From: Colocasia esculenta
Taxonomy: Eukaryota > Streptophyta > Magnoliopsida > Alismatales > Araceae
Reading direction: 5' to 3'
DNA: 64,000 nucleotides
NCBI GenBank assembly: GCA_014218235.1
Contig: CM024760.1
Location: 144,227,245 to 144,291,244, forward strand
Within the stretch, counting starts at the first letter, position 1; every line of letters begins with the position of its first letter. Made by a program: the position numbers and the translations under genes. Below are positions 23,882 to 36,363 of the stretch, one piece after another. The notes beneath the pieces are model-generated. The model had not been told where the DNA came from, searched no databases, and saw only the letters and a list, made by a program, of their open reading frames with translations.

Positions 23882-24982
23882 CGTTTTGTAGACGCCAATA
23901 TTTCCAGTTACTCAGTCATCATCAAAAAGCATAGCACATAATTGCTTAGTTTTTGAAGTTATTTTCAATTTTGATCCCCTTTGAACAGAGTTAGCAATAA
24001 TGCCTCATGACATACATAGCACTTCATTCATTGTGAAGGTGTGCAGTTTCTCAGCACAGATGCCATTGCTCTGTTGGATTTTACAAGTTTTTTTTTTTTT
24101 TGGAGAGTTTGTGAGATAGAATTCAAATACATCCAATTATCAGTTGCAAACAAGGAAATGTTTTAAGTTCAAGGCACAAATTGTCATTTAGTCTAGGAAG
24201 AGATCTGGATTTCTGTGAATTGAGAGACATAGTTGAAGGTTGATTAGTAAAAATATAATAAATCACTCAAGGTTCATTTTGTGACTCTAGACTTTAGAAT
24301 GAGGACATCATGCAGGGAATTTATGAAATGCAAGAAAGGTTTTGAATTTTGCAAAAAGATGACTTGTGAATTTTCTAGCTCCCCCTGAGATGATGATTTC
24401 AACCATTTTTCATCAAAATAAAGATATGCAATTTTGAAATCAAAAAGAAATTTTCTTCTTGGACAACAAGAACTTCTCCTCAACAATTGCATATTCATTT
24501 CTTGGTACTTGGCGGAGATAAGCTCTCACGCATAGTGAAAGTGTCCAGACAAGCCTAACTTGTCCTTCTTCAAATCACCATTTGATATACCAAGTAACTT
24601 CAATGCAATAAGAGTTGAAGAATTCATTTCCAAAAGGAAATGGAAGTTAAAACTGTGCAAGTTTTGAAATCAGAAAAAAATTCTCTTTGAACAATAAAAG
24701 CTCCCCCTCAACTATTGCATATTAACTTCTTAGTACTTGGCGGAGATATGTTCTCACGCATAGTGAAAGGTTTCAGACAAGTATGACCTGTCCTTCTCCA
24801 AGTCACTATTTGATATACCTTGAAGTGTCAACACAATAAGAGTTGGAGAATTTATTGTAAGAAAAAGAATTAGAATTGAAAGTGAGAGAGATATGAACAA
24901 TGTGAAGGAAGCAAAGAGCTATGAAATGCAACGAACTCCCCCTTAGACAATGCATAACACTCAACCCAAACTTAGAGAGAAA
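23882..24982 (-). other. Element D post-pol spacer with duplicated hairpin block
   Basis: No gene seen. The conserved post-pol block is present twice: hairpins (minus sense) GACAAG-TTAGG-CTTGTC at 24564-24548 and GACAGG-TCATA-CTTGTC at 24792-24776, each followed by CTCCGCCAAGTA. Three PPT-like tracts (sense GGGGGAG) lie near 24380, 24702 and 24940. The rest of a GTAAC module lies at 23882-23917. Confidence 0.7.
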
Positions 24983-27900
24983 TCAAGAAGGTGGACACTT
25001 GCAAAGACCAAGTTCTCTCCTTAAAGATGAAAATCTATTTTCAGGAAGGGGTTTTGTGAATATGTCTGCAATTTGTTTTTCAGTTTCAATAAAATGGAGT
25101 TCAAAAGATTTCTTTGCAACCTCATCTCTCAAGAAATGATGCATAATTTCAATGTGTTTTGTTCTGGAGTGCTGAATGGGGTTTTTAGACAAGTTTATGG
25201 CACTAGTGTTATCACATAGGATGGGTACACACCCTAAATCTTGGTTGTAATCAAGAAGTTGATGTTTCACCCAGAGAATCTGAGTTCCACATCTACCTGC
25301 AGCAACATACTCAGCCTCTGCGGTTGACAGAGCAACTGAATGTTGCTTCTTAGAAGCCCAAGAGATAAGGCACCCACCTAGAATAAACACAAGCCACTAG
25401 TGTTTTTTCTATCTAACTTACACCCAGCATAATCAGCATCACAATAGGCAAACAATTCTAACTTGCAACCAGCAGGATACCAAATTCCTAAGTCACATGT
25501 TCCAACAAGATATTTAAAAATTCTTTTCACAGCAAGCATATGACTTTCTTTAGGATTAGATTGGAATCTAGCACATAAGCACACACAAAACTGAATGTCA
25601 GGTCTAGAAGTAGTAAGGTAGAGCAGAGAGCCAATCATACCTCTGTAGGTCTTTGGATCTACTGACTTACCGGATGGGTCTTCTTCTAGCTTAGTATTTA
25701 TTGCAATGGGTGTGCTTGAGTGTTTAAGGTTCTGAAAGTCAAACTTTTTCAGTAGCTCCTTGACATATTTGGTTTGACTGATGAAGATTCCTTCATGTGT
25801 TTGGTTGACCTGCAGTCCCAAAAAGAATGTTAAATCTCCCATTAAGCTCATTTCAAACTCATTCTTCATTTGATTTGAAAATTCAGTGCAAAGGCCTTTA
25901 TTGGTTGATCCAAATATTATGTCATCAACATAAATTTGGACAACAATTATTTGATTTTTTACTGTTTTTGTGAACAATGTTTGATCAACATTACCTCTGA
26001 AATATCATTTCTCAAGTAAAAAGGAACTCAACCGATCATACCAAGCTCTTGGAGCTTGTTTAAGACCATAGAGTGCCTTATTAAGCTTGAAAACATGGTT
26101 AGGATATTTTTCATTTTCAAATCCAGGAGGTTGTTCAACAAAAACATTTTCCTTTATATATCCATTTAGAAATGCACTTTTGACATCCATTTGAAAGACT
26201 TTGAATTTCATGGAGGATGCAAAAGCAAGGAAAATTCTCACAGCTTCTAGTCTAGCTACAGGGGCATAAGATTCTTCAAAGTCAATTCCAAATTCTTGGT
26301 TATACCCCTTTGCAACTAGCCTAGCTTTGTTTCTTATTACTTGACCAGTTTCATTCAATTTATTTCGGAAAACCCATCTAGTGCCAATCACTGTTTGGTC
26401 ACTAGGTCTAGGCACTAATTCCCACACTTGATTTCTTTCAAATTGATGAAGTTCATCATGCATAGCATTAATCCAATCAGAACTGGATAAGGCTTCATCA
26501 ATTGACTTGGGTTCAATTTGGGAAATTAGAGCTAGTGAGTCTTCTTCAAAGTTTTGCAAGAAGGATGATCTGGTCCTAACTCTATCATTTAAGTTGCCAA
26601 CTACACTGTCTAATGGGTGATCTCTTAGAAAACGAGGTTCAGAAATTACCTGTTGAGAAGTGCCCACTTCTGGAGCAATATTACCTGAACCACTTGAAGA
26701 TGGTGAGTTGTTGTTCAGGTTCTCTTCAATGTTGTTAATCTCCTCAACGGTTGGTGAAGAGTCCACAATGAGGTCATCCTCTTCATTGTCTTGTTTTTCC
26801 CTGCAAGATTTAGAATCATTAGTGGAAAAGGAATTTTCATCAAAAATAACATGTGGTGATTCTTCAACAGTTTTGGTTTTCAATATGTACACTTTGAAAG
26901 CCCTTGACACTTCAGAATAGCCAAGGAAGATAGCTTCCTGACTCTTAGCATCAAACTTGTCAAGGTTTTCTTTGTTATTATTGTGTACAAAACACTTACA
27001 CCCAAAAATTTTGAAGTAAGCAACAGTTGGCTTTTTGTTTTTCAACAATTCATAGGGGGTTTTTCTGATCTTTGGTCTGACCAAAGCTCTGTTTAGGATG
27101 TGATTGGTTGTGTTAACAGCTTCAGCCCAGAAGGATTTGGGCAGATTACTCCCTAAGAGCATGGATCTAGCCATTTCCACAAGAGTTCTATTCTTTCTTT
27201 CCACAACTCCATTTTGTTCTGGAGTTCTAGGTGAAGAAAACTTGTGAAATATTTGCAATTCAGCACATAGATCAGAAAAGGATGTGTTATCAAATTCACC
27301 CCCATGATCAGTTAAAATGTTTTTAATTTTAAATGGATAAGTTGTTAAGATAGTGGTACAGAAATTCCTGAATTCAAGGCATGCATCACTTTTGTGGGAT
27401 AGAAAAATAACCCAGGTAAATCTAGTAAAGTCATCAATGATTACAAACCCATATCTCTTGCCACTTAGGCTTAGAACTCTTGTTGGCCCAAAGAGGTCCA
27501 TGTGAAGAAGTTCTAGTGGTTTAGATGTGAGTACTTCATTGAAGGCTTTAAAGGATTTCCTAGTTTGTTTTCCTTTAGCACAGATCCCACAAATTTGACC
27601 TTCAACACTAGAAAAAGATTCAGGAAGACCTTTAACCAGATTCAATCTTAACAACTTATTCAAAGTTCTGAAACTTGCATGGCCAAGTCTTTTGTGCCAA
27701 GTCCATGCAATTTCATCTTTATTTGCAACAAAACAAAGGTTTTCAGAAAAGTTTTTATTAAGGTTGATCATGTAAACATTGTTTTCTCTTTTTCCAAAGA
27801 ATTTGATTTTGTCAGTTGATGAATCAATTATTTTGCAAAAATCAGATTCAAACACAACTTTGTGACCTTTGTCACATAGTTGGCTGATACTGAGCAAATT

Positions 27901-28158
27901 ATAATCAAGTCCATCAACTAACAAAACATTATCTACTGAGTTTGAAGAAGTTTGACCAACCTTACCAGATCCAATGATCTTTCCTTTATTTTTACCTCCA
28001 AAGGTGACTGACCCTCCCTCCTTTTCAATTAGACAGGAAAATTTGGCTCTATCTCCAGTCATGTGTCGTGAACACCCACTATCAAGAAACCAAACATTGG
28101 TGTTGGGTGCACGACTTTCCTGCACAAAGATCAATGGAGAGAAGATTTTGGTACCCAA
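24983..28158 (-). pseudogene. pol: Element D pol (PR-IN-RT-RNase H), one stop and one frameshift
   Basis: The frame opens near 28158, overlapping the gag end, and gives protease WFLDSGCSRHMTG, integrase zinc domain (WHKRLGH...CGICAKGKQ), integrase core (DLFGP, TDHGGEFD, EQNGVVERKNRT), and RT (MDVKSAFLNGYI, ALYGLKQAP). TGA at 26005-26007 interrupts RT; the same frame resumes with YVDDIIFGST. Near 25388, after SGLCLF, a frameshift moves RNase H (STAEAEYVAAG, CDNTSAI) to another frame ending at 24983 (RRELGLCKCPPS). Otherwise full length and well conserved, as expected for the youngest element. A (-) polyprotein of about 1050 residues is implied. Confidence 0.94.
28120..28154 (-). promoter_or_regulatory. 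Gag/pol junction: GTACC...GCAG segment, element D
   Basis: 35 nt, from directly after the gag Trp codon to GCAG directly before a pol Glu codon. It has a good pyrimidine-rich acceptor context (CTCTCCATTGATCTTTGTGCAG spans the end). It spans the gag stop and the frame change. Confidence 0.5.
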
Positions 28159-30391
28159 ACAGAGTTGGGACCATCAGAATGATTTAATAAAGACATCAAA
28201 TCCTTTCTCACCCAAATTTGATTTGTTTTAGATTTTTGTTTTGTTACTTTGGTGTTTTCAGCCTTTTTCTGTTTGTTCTTTCTTTTAGGAATGAAAGCAC
28301 CAAGATCTTTGTTTTTGGTTGGAGGGGAGTTTTTCATTTGAAAGTTTGAGTTCAGAGGAGGAGGTGGAATCCATGGATTGTGTTGGTACATCCAGAAATT
28401 TGGATAAGAGTATTGAGGATAATACCAACAGGGATTTTCATACCATTGGTTCCAAGGATTAGTCCAATTTTCTTGAAGTGTTGTCTTGGAGGTCCAAGGT
28501 TTTTCATGGATTATTTCTTTTCCCTTTTTCTTATTTTTCAATTTTTATTTGAATTTTTGGTTGAGTTGTTTTTGGTTTTTGGTGTTGAGCAGGTCGACCT
28601 CTCCTGTACTGGTGTCGACACAACAGCCACAGAAGTCTTTTTCTTGTGGACTGGTGTCGACCTGTCAGGGGACTGTGTCGACCTGATAGTCTTCTTTTGT
28701 TTTTGGGTTTTTGATTTGTTTTGAGTTTTGTTTAGGGTTTTGTTTGCTGTTTGTTTGATTTCAGTGTTTTCCAGATTAGGACCCTTGACAAAATTAATTA
28801 GTGGTGTTTTTCCCTTTTTCTCACCAGATTTGTCTTTTTGGGGTTTCTTCTTGTTGAATCCTAATCCATGAGATGTGGTTGTCATGTTGGATCCTAGCAA
28901 TGCCTCTAGGTTATCTTGGCCTTTTGTGAAGGTTTGGATAACCTCCTCCCTTTCCTTTAGCTGGTTTTTAAGAACTTCAATTTCTTCAATTTTCTGTTGT
29001 TTTTCTTGTTTTTCAATTTCCAGCTTTTCATTTAAGTTTCTGAATTCTTGGGAGGCCTTTTGAGAGGCAAGTTTCAGTTCATCAATTAGGTTTAGGAGAT
29101 TCTCTTTTTCTTCAAGCAAGTCTGTTACTTCAGATTCCAGTTCACAGATTCTATTGTTTGAAGATTGGTTATGGTAGAGTTTTTCAATTTTCTTTTTGAT
29201 GTGTTTATTTTCTTTTCTCATTTCAGAATATCTTTCAACTAATTCTGCATACACATCCTGCCAATCTTCAACACTATAGTCTTCAAAGGAAGTATTTACC
29301 TTTCCATCTGTGCTGTTGGCCATGAAGCAAACCTCCTCACTTTCCGAGCTTGAGGTTTTCTTCTCTTCTTCTTCCTCACTTGCGTCTTCATCAGACCAAG
29401 TGGCCACCATGGCCTTTGGCTTCTTGTACCTCTGGAATTTCTTGTGCTTTTCCTTCTTGTTCTCAGGACACTCTCCCTTCATGTGTCCTGGCTTGTTGCA
29501 CCTGTAACAGATAACATTTTCATCAGGTTTATGATTCTTATTGAAATTGGAAGAGGAAGTGTTCTTCTTACCTGAGGGAAATTTCTTTTTCCCAGTCATT
29601 TTCCCTTTCCTATATTTCAAAATTTTCCTGAATTGTCTGGTCATGAGGGCAATCTCATCCTCATTCGACTCAGATTCTTCAGAACTTGTCTTATCCTGAT
29701 TTTTATCTTTGTTGCTTGAAGAGGCTTTGAGTGCCATAGGCTTGGTCTTAATGATGTGTTCTTCATTTCTTTTTAAGTTTATTTCATATGTCATTAAAGA
29801 TCCAATCAATTCATCCAAAGAAATTTTGGACAAATCTTTTGAATCTTCAATAACAGTGGCCTTGGTATGCCAAATTGAAGAAAGTGAACGCAAAATTTTT
29901 CTTACCAAGTCTGCATCAGTATACTCCTTACCCAAAGCCTTGAGTCCATTGACTATCACCATGAATCTGGCAAACATTTCAGAAATAGATTCATTAGATT
30001 TCATCATAAAGAGTTCATATTCTGAAACTAAAATGTTTGCCTTGGTCTCTTTGACCTGAGATGTTCCCTCATAGAGTAATTCGAGTTTATCCCACATCTC
30101 TTTGGCAGATTTGCACATAGAGATTCTCGAATACTCCTTGGGATGGACAGCACACTGAATCATGTTCATGGCACTATAATTCAGTGTAGCTTTCCTTATC
30201 TGTTCCCTTGTCCAGGTATCTTCTTCTCCCTGGTTCTCATAGGGACCCACCTCAACTACTTTCCAGATCTCATAGTTTTGGGCCCTCAGAAATACTTGCA
30301 TTCTATTTTTCCAATAAGAATAGTCCAAACCATTAAAGAATGGTGGCCTATTTATGGAATGGCCCTCAGCTATGAAACCCTTTGAGTCCAT
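28131..30391 (-). pseudogene. gag: Element D gag, near full length with one frameshift
   Basis: I chose ATG 30391 (MDSKGFIAEGHS) because it aligns with the starts of B and C; an upstream in-frame ATG at 30460 adds a Cys/Leu-rich leader that others lack. Gag core (RPPFFNGLDYSYWKNRM), one CCHC knuckle (CYRCNKPGHMKGEC), an acidic segment and a long coiled coil follow. At 28538-28540 a TGA in an A-rich run ends the frame; gag continues from 28541 in another frame to 28131, ending VWVPKSSLH. The extension is Trp/Tyr/Pro-rich and has no second CCHC knuckle, unlike A, B and C. Four GTCGAC motifs (28593-28682) lie inside the coding part. Confidence 0.9.
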
Positions 30392-30512
30392 GACACTTAA
30401 GTAAATGCACAGAGAAAGAGTTAAACAAGCAAGCAAACAAACAAGCAAACAATCAAACACTCAATACTCAGAAACAAAAACTGCTCAGTTCAAATCAGAT
30501 CGATGTAAACCC

Positions 30513-30524
30513 GCTCTGATACCA
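30513..30524 (-). other. Element D primer binding site
   Basis: TGGTATCAGAGC on the minus strand, two bases from the 5' LTR end; matches initiator methionine tRNA. Confidence 0.94.
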
Positions 30525-30526
30525 AT

Positions 30527-32275
30527 TGAAGGATCGAAATGAATGTGTGGAAAAGATCTAAAAGGGGGGGGGGGATGAATAGATCTTAGCAACTTTTGCG
30601 GAAGCTTAAGTAATTTGAAAACTATTTAGAATCAGAGGCAATGTTATCAGTGAAAAACTACAGATCTGATTAGATTTGAGTGAGTTGAAAAACGTAGATG
30701 TGAAGCAAGTTGATTAAGTGAATTAAAACGGATCCTATGCAAGCATCTAGCGGATGAATCAATCAAACCACAGAAGACAAATGCACAAGGATTTTTTAGG
30801 TGGTTCGGAAATCACCCAAGTGATTCCTACATCCACCCCTCACAACCCGTGAGGCTTCACTAACACAACTGGGCTACACACCCAAAGGAGCCTAACAACT
30901 CCAACACTTCAGAGCATACAACTCACACAACCTCTAGAGCAAGACTACTCTAGAAACACAGAGCAAGACTGCTCAAACCAACCCTGAGCTTGACAACTCA
31001 AACTGAGCTCGACGGCTCACAACAAACTGAGCACAATGCTCACACTAAAACTTGCTAGACACCAACTTAAGACTAAGATCCTCTAGCAACAGATCTAGTC
31101 GAAATTTGAGAACTCTAAAGAGATTTATGCAGAAGCACTTGCATAATCTCAAGAGATATCTCAGAAGAACAGAAGAAAAGATAAATTGTATTGAAAGGCT
31201 TCGTTCTTCAGTGTACTCCCTTGTAGAAGCTTGAATTGGGAAGGAACTTGTGAAGCTTGAAGTCCAAGTCGATGCTCTGCAATCTGAGAAGTTGGATCTT
31301 CCTCGAATTCTTCACCAAAGAAGTCTTCTACAGGATCTGCCTCCTTGGAATGCTTCAGAGGAGTCTTCAGGAATCAAATTCCAATTCCCACACCTTGAAT
31401 TGGTGGAAATTGGTCTTCTGGAAGCACTTGGAGAGCAGAGGAAGGAGACACGAGCTCTTACTGGCCGCCAGGAGCTTTTTGGAGGCTCTAAGAGAGTTGG
31501 GTCTCTTGTCTCTTGTGAAGGCTGGCCAAAAGACCTTTTATATCCTTAGGATTCCAAAGATACCCTTTTGGGGTACAAGGGCACGCGTTCCTAGGAAGAT
31601 TCTGATCGCCCTAGAAGGACACGTGGCAGCCATCAACTTTAGGATGAAAAGTTTCCGTAGTGTGTCGACCTGCCCTGGTGGTAGTGTCGACACACTGTCC
31701 AGAATATGTAAGAAGCTGTTCTGGGAAGAAGGTCCCGTGTCGACCTGCTCTTGAGTGTGTCGACCTGCTGTCCCAAATCTGCAAACTGGCTGTTCTGGGA
31801 ACTGGGTTTAGTGTCGACCTGCTCTGAGAGTGTGTCGACCTGCTGTCCCAATTCTTCAAACTGGCTGTTCTGGGAACGGGATCTAGTGTCGACCTGCTCT
31901 GAGAGTGTGTCGACCTGGGTAGGCTTGATTTCTGAAAAACTGCCACTCGTGTCGACACACTCTTGACATGTGTCGACACAGTCTCAACATTTTTACACAT
32001 TTTGCCTTTGAATCTGTGTTGATGTGTCGACACCATTGATGGGTGTGTCGACTCATCTTTTGCATAAAAATGTTTGTACCTGAAAAATAAACACATATAT
32101 CATTAGTTAAATGATTTATCATGACCATAAATGATAAATGTGGTTTGAAAAATACTTTTTGAACATGAATTTCAGGTATGATGTTTTTGACATGTTTCAA
32201 TTAAATTGCTTTAAGAACACCTCTTGTCATCATCAAAATAGGAGGGAAATGATATGAATTGCATTCAACCCAACA
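30527..32275 (-). repeat. Element D 5' LTR
   Basis: 1749 bp, near-identical to 15563-17308. It carries the GTGTCGAC cluster (about 31660-32055), a TATA box near 31540 and a longer G-run than the 3' copy at about 30565. TSD AGTTA follows at 32276-32280. Confidence 0.95.
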
Positions 32276-32280
32276 AGTTA

Positions 32281-33104
32281 TTCAAAGGAGATGTTTAAAA
32301 ATCATTTGGTTTGCTCATTGTGTTCAAAAAGATCTAAATGGTCCTCAATCAAGTGTTGTATCAAACATCATTTAGAGTTGATTCACGACTTTGACATGAA
32401 GTGGATATGAAAGGTTATATTGCACAAAACAATCCAATGTTTACTTTAAATCAAGTAATGAACACTTTCTTGAAGAGTATGAAGAAGGAATGAGAAAATA
32501 GTGAGATTGTGTTTATCTGTCGACAATAGGAATCTGTCTGTCGACAAATGCACATAGACTGATGAATTGAAATTTCAGTCAAAGCAAATCTGAGTGTACC
32601 TGTCGACAGATGGAATGTGTCTGTCGACAGATATGAGCAGAATGGATTTTTCTGGTTTCAGTTTGAGTGCACATGAAGTTTAAGGAAGTGAGGATTAAAC
32701 ATTGAAGTGAAGGAAGAGTTTCCTCAAGAAAATACTCATCTACCCTGAACTTACTCCCCCATAGTGTGTGCACGTGTTGACACAACATTTAAGCAAGGAT
32801 TCACACAAGCATTTGATACAAGGCAAACATGTTCATTTCAAGAATATCATACACAAGCACATGGTCACAGAAAAAGCATTGTTTCATGGAGTTAACATGA
32901 TAAAATGTAAGGAAACTAAAAATCCGATGTGAAGTACAGGACCTTTATATGCAATGGGACTATGGATACTTGGCGGAGAATGTTTCCTCACGCATGATGA
33001 TAGTTTCCAAACAAGCCGAACTTGTTCTTCCACAGTTCACCATTTGATATACCACATAGTCATTCACACATAAAGAACATGTACTCCAATATGGAGAATT
33101 AGTT
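32281..33104 (-). other. Element C post-pol spacer with conserved hairpin
   Basis: No gene seen. In the minus sense the hairpin AACAAG-TTCGG-CTTGTT (33026-33010) sits inside a perfect 7-bp outer stem GACTATG/CATAGTC (33061-33055 with 32964-32958). CTGTCGACA motifs occur at about 32518-32625. A PPT-like ATGGGGGAGTAAG (minus) lies near 32753-32765, equivalent to that at 7860 in B. Confidence 0.75.
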
Positions 33105-36100
33105 TCATTGCATTTTACACAAACCCAATTCTCTTCTTAAGGATGTGAATCTATCTTCAGACAAGGGTTTGGTGAAAATGTTAGCCAATTGTTTTTCTGT
33201 GGGAATGAAATTAAGTTCCAAGGTTTTATTGACCACTTCATCTCTCAAGAAATGATGACGGATTTCAATGTGTTTAGTCCTTGAGTGTTGGACAGGGTTT
33301 TTTGAAAGGTTGATAGCACTTGTGTTGTCACATAATATAGGTGTGCATCCAATTTCAATATTATAATCAGCTAACTGACTTTTGATCCACAACACTTGAG
33401 CTGCACAACTTCCTGTAGCGACATATTCTGCCTCTGCAGTGGAGAGTGCAACCGAGTGTTGTTTCTTGGATGCCCACGAAACCATGCAACTGCCAAGGAA
33501 TTGGCAATATCCACTAGTGCTTTTTCTATCAATTTTACATCCAGCATAATCAGCATCAGAATAGGATATCAAATCAAAACTACTGCCTGTTGGATACCAA
33601 AAACCCAAATTGCATGTACCTGAGAGATATCGGAAAATTCTCTTGACTGCAATTAAATGGCTTTCCTTTGGACTAGATTGATATCTAGCACAAAGGCAAA
33701 CACTGAATTGTATATCCGGTCTACTTGCAGTAAGATAAAGGAGTGAGCCAATCATACCTCGGAAGTGCTTTGCATCTACCGGTTTACCTTTCTCATCATT
33801 TTCCAATTTGATGCTTGTGCTCATTAGGGTGGAGGCTGGTTTAGATTGCTCAAATTGAAATCGTTTGAGAAGCTCTTTGACATATTTTTCTTGATTTATG
33901 AAGAAGCCTTCTTCATGTTGTTTCACCTGCAAACCAAGAAAGAATTAAAGCTCCCCCATTAGACTCATCTCAAATTCACCGTGCATGTGTTTAGAAAATT
34001 CTTCACACAGTGAAGGGTCAGTAGAACCAAATATAATATCATCCACATAAACTTGAACAACAATTATGTGATTGCGAACTTTCTTAGTGAAGAGTGTTTG
34101 GTCTACTTTACCTCTTGAGTAGTTTTTGCTTACCAGAAAATTGCTTAGTCTATCATACCAAGCTCTAGGTGCCTGTTTCAAACCATAAAGAGCTTTGTGC
34201 AATTTATACACATGGTTAGGCATTTCAGAATTTTCAAAACCTGGTGGTTGAGAGACATAGACTTCTTCTTTGATATAGCCATTTAAGAAAGCAGTTTTAA
34301 CATCCATTTGATAAAGTTTGAACTTATGGGAGCATGCATATGCCAATAAAATTCTGACTGCTTCTAATCTGGCTACAGGAGCAAAGGATTCTTCAAAATC
34401 TACACCAAATTCTTGATTATATCCTTTTGCAACGAGTCTAGCTTTATTTCTGACCACTTTTCCTTCTTCATTAAGTTTATTCCTAAACACCCATCTAGTT
34501 CCTATGATAGAAATTTCAGGGGTTCTAGGAACTAAACTCCATACATTGTTTCTTTGAAATTGACCAAGTTCCTCATGCATAGCATCAATCCATGAGTTAT
34601 CTTTTAAGGCTTCTTCAACATTTTTGGGTTCCACTTGAGAGACAAAAGCAAAAAGATCATGTTCAATTATTTGTCTAACTTGAGACCTTGTTTGAACAGA
34701 ATCATTTAAACTACCTATCACATCATCAAGTGGGTGATCTTTGGAATACCTTACATTTGTGATTGTTGAAGGGCCGGGAACATCTTGTCCTTGAGGAATT
34801 TGATCTTGTGAATGTTGTTCTTCAGGAGGTTCACCTTCTAGTGGATTTTCTTCATGTGTTTAATCTTGTTTTCTGAAAGCTTTTTCATCATCTTCATCAT
34901 AGTCCTTGTGAAGATATCCACCTTTGGTCTTGGAACTTTCTTCAGATTTGTCTTTTGCTTTGACTTGTAGGTCCTCAAGTGATGTTCCTTCATCTTCTTT
35001 TTCAGTTCTATTAACAGTCAAACTGTTAGTTTTGGCATAAGTCTCATCAAAAATAACATGTGGAGTTTCTTCCACAGTGCGTGATTTATTGTTAAACACC
35101 CTATATGCCCTAGAGTGTTCTGAGTAGCCTAGAAAAACACCTTGATCACTTTTGGCTTCAAATTTATCTAAATCAGATTTATCATTGTTATGGATAAATA
35201 CCTTTGAGCCAAATACTCGAAAGTACACAAGGTTGGGTTTCTTACCTTTCAACAAATGGTAGGGGGTTTTCTTTATCACAGGTCTTACCATGGATCTGTT
35301 TAGAATGTAGCATGAAGTGTTCACTACTTCTGCCCAAAAGCTTCTCGAGAGTTGGCCTTCAACCAGAAGAGTGCGAGCCATTTCCACTAATGTTCTGTTT
35401 TTCCTCTCCACTACTCCATTTTGTTCTGGAGTCCTTGGGGAGGAGAACAGATGATCGATCCCTTGGTGCCTGCAAAAATCAGAAAATGCATTGTTATCAA
35501 ATTCTCCCCCGTGATCGGTGCGGATTGAGCATATTTTATTTACATTGCCATGCTCAATCTTGTTAAAGAATTCTTGGAAGATTGTAAGTGTTTCACTTTT
35601 GTGTGCCAAGAATTTGACCCATGTGAACCTAGAAAAATCATTTACAATGACAAAACCAAAACGTTTGCCATTGAGACTTAGAGTTCTAGTTGGTCCAAAA
35701 AGGTCCATGTGCAGCAGTTCATATGGTTTAGATGTGCTTACCGGTGCTTTGGATTTGAAAGACTTCCGGGTTTGTTTTCCCTGTGCACATGCATCACAAA
35801 AACTTTCATTGTTGTTAAAAGAAATGTCAGGAAGTCCACTTACTAATTTGAGCTTCATGATCTTGTGCAACACGTTGTAGCTCGCATGGCCAAGCCTACG
35901 ATGCCACAATGTCAATTCATCATGTCTATTTGCAACAAGACACAAGTTGTCATTTTCTGGATCATCTAAGTCAACTAAGTAAATGTTATTCACTCTTTTT
36001 CCAGAAAATTTTACACTTCCTGTTTCTTTATCAACAATTTGACATGAATTTGATTCAAAGATGACGTTGTGACCTTTATCACATAATTGACTTATGCTAA

Positions 36101-36350
36101 GCAAATTGTGATTAAGGCCATCAACTAACAGTACATTTTCAATTGAATTGGAGGGACACTTACCAACATTACCTGTGCCAATGATTTGGCCTTTGTTGTT
36201 ACCTCCAAAAATGACTTGTCCTCCATCTTTCTCCACTAGAAAACAGAATTTAGCTTTGTCGACCGTCATGTGCCTCGAACAGCCGCTATCCAAGTACCAT
36301 TTGTTTTGATGTTGGGCTGCTAGGTATTCCTGCATATGTGGATCAGACAA
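33105..36350 (-). pseudogene. pol: Element C pol (PR-IN-RT-RNase H), two in-frame stops
   Basis: One continuous frame from about 36350 to the stop at 33105. Protease WYLDSGCSRHMT, integrase zinc domain (LWHRRLGH...CDACAQGKQ), core (DLFGP, TDHGGEFD, EQNGVVERKNRT), RT (MDVKTAFLNGYI, ALYGLKQAP, YVDDIIFGST) and RNase H (SDADYAGC, STAEAEYVATG, CDNTSAI) are all present. TAA at 34860-34862 lies in the linker between IN and RT, and TAA at 33945-33947 replaces a Gln present in element B. No frameshift. It starts inside the end of gag in the +1 frame. Confidence 0.95.
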
Positions 36351-36363
36351 GAGGTTTTGGTAC
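36330..36363 (-). promoter_or_regulatory. Gag/pol junction: GTACC...GCAG segment, element C
   Basis: 34 nt on the minus strand between a gag Trp codon and a pol Glu codon. It includes the gag stop at 36343-36345 and the +1 frame change. Homologous to 4255-4288 with one base difference seen. Confidence 0.5.

Larger units (their letters stand above)
15563..32275 (-). mobile_element. Element D: youngest Sirevirus-like copia element, inserted in C
   Basis: LTRs 15563-17308 (3') and 30527-32275 (5'); TSD AGTTA at 15558-15562 and 32276-32280. Order on the minus strand: PBS 30524-30513, gag 30391-28131, pol 28158-24983, spacer with E2 inserted, third ORF 19746-17725, PPT. The LTRs differ at about 12 substitutions plus a few indels (about 0.7%), the lowest in the nest. 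Its palindrome is GTGTCGAC rather than CTGTCGACAG, so it is a distinct family from B and C. Coding regions carry a few stops and two indels. Confidence 0.96.
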
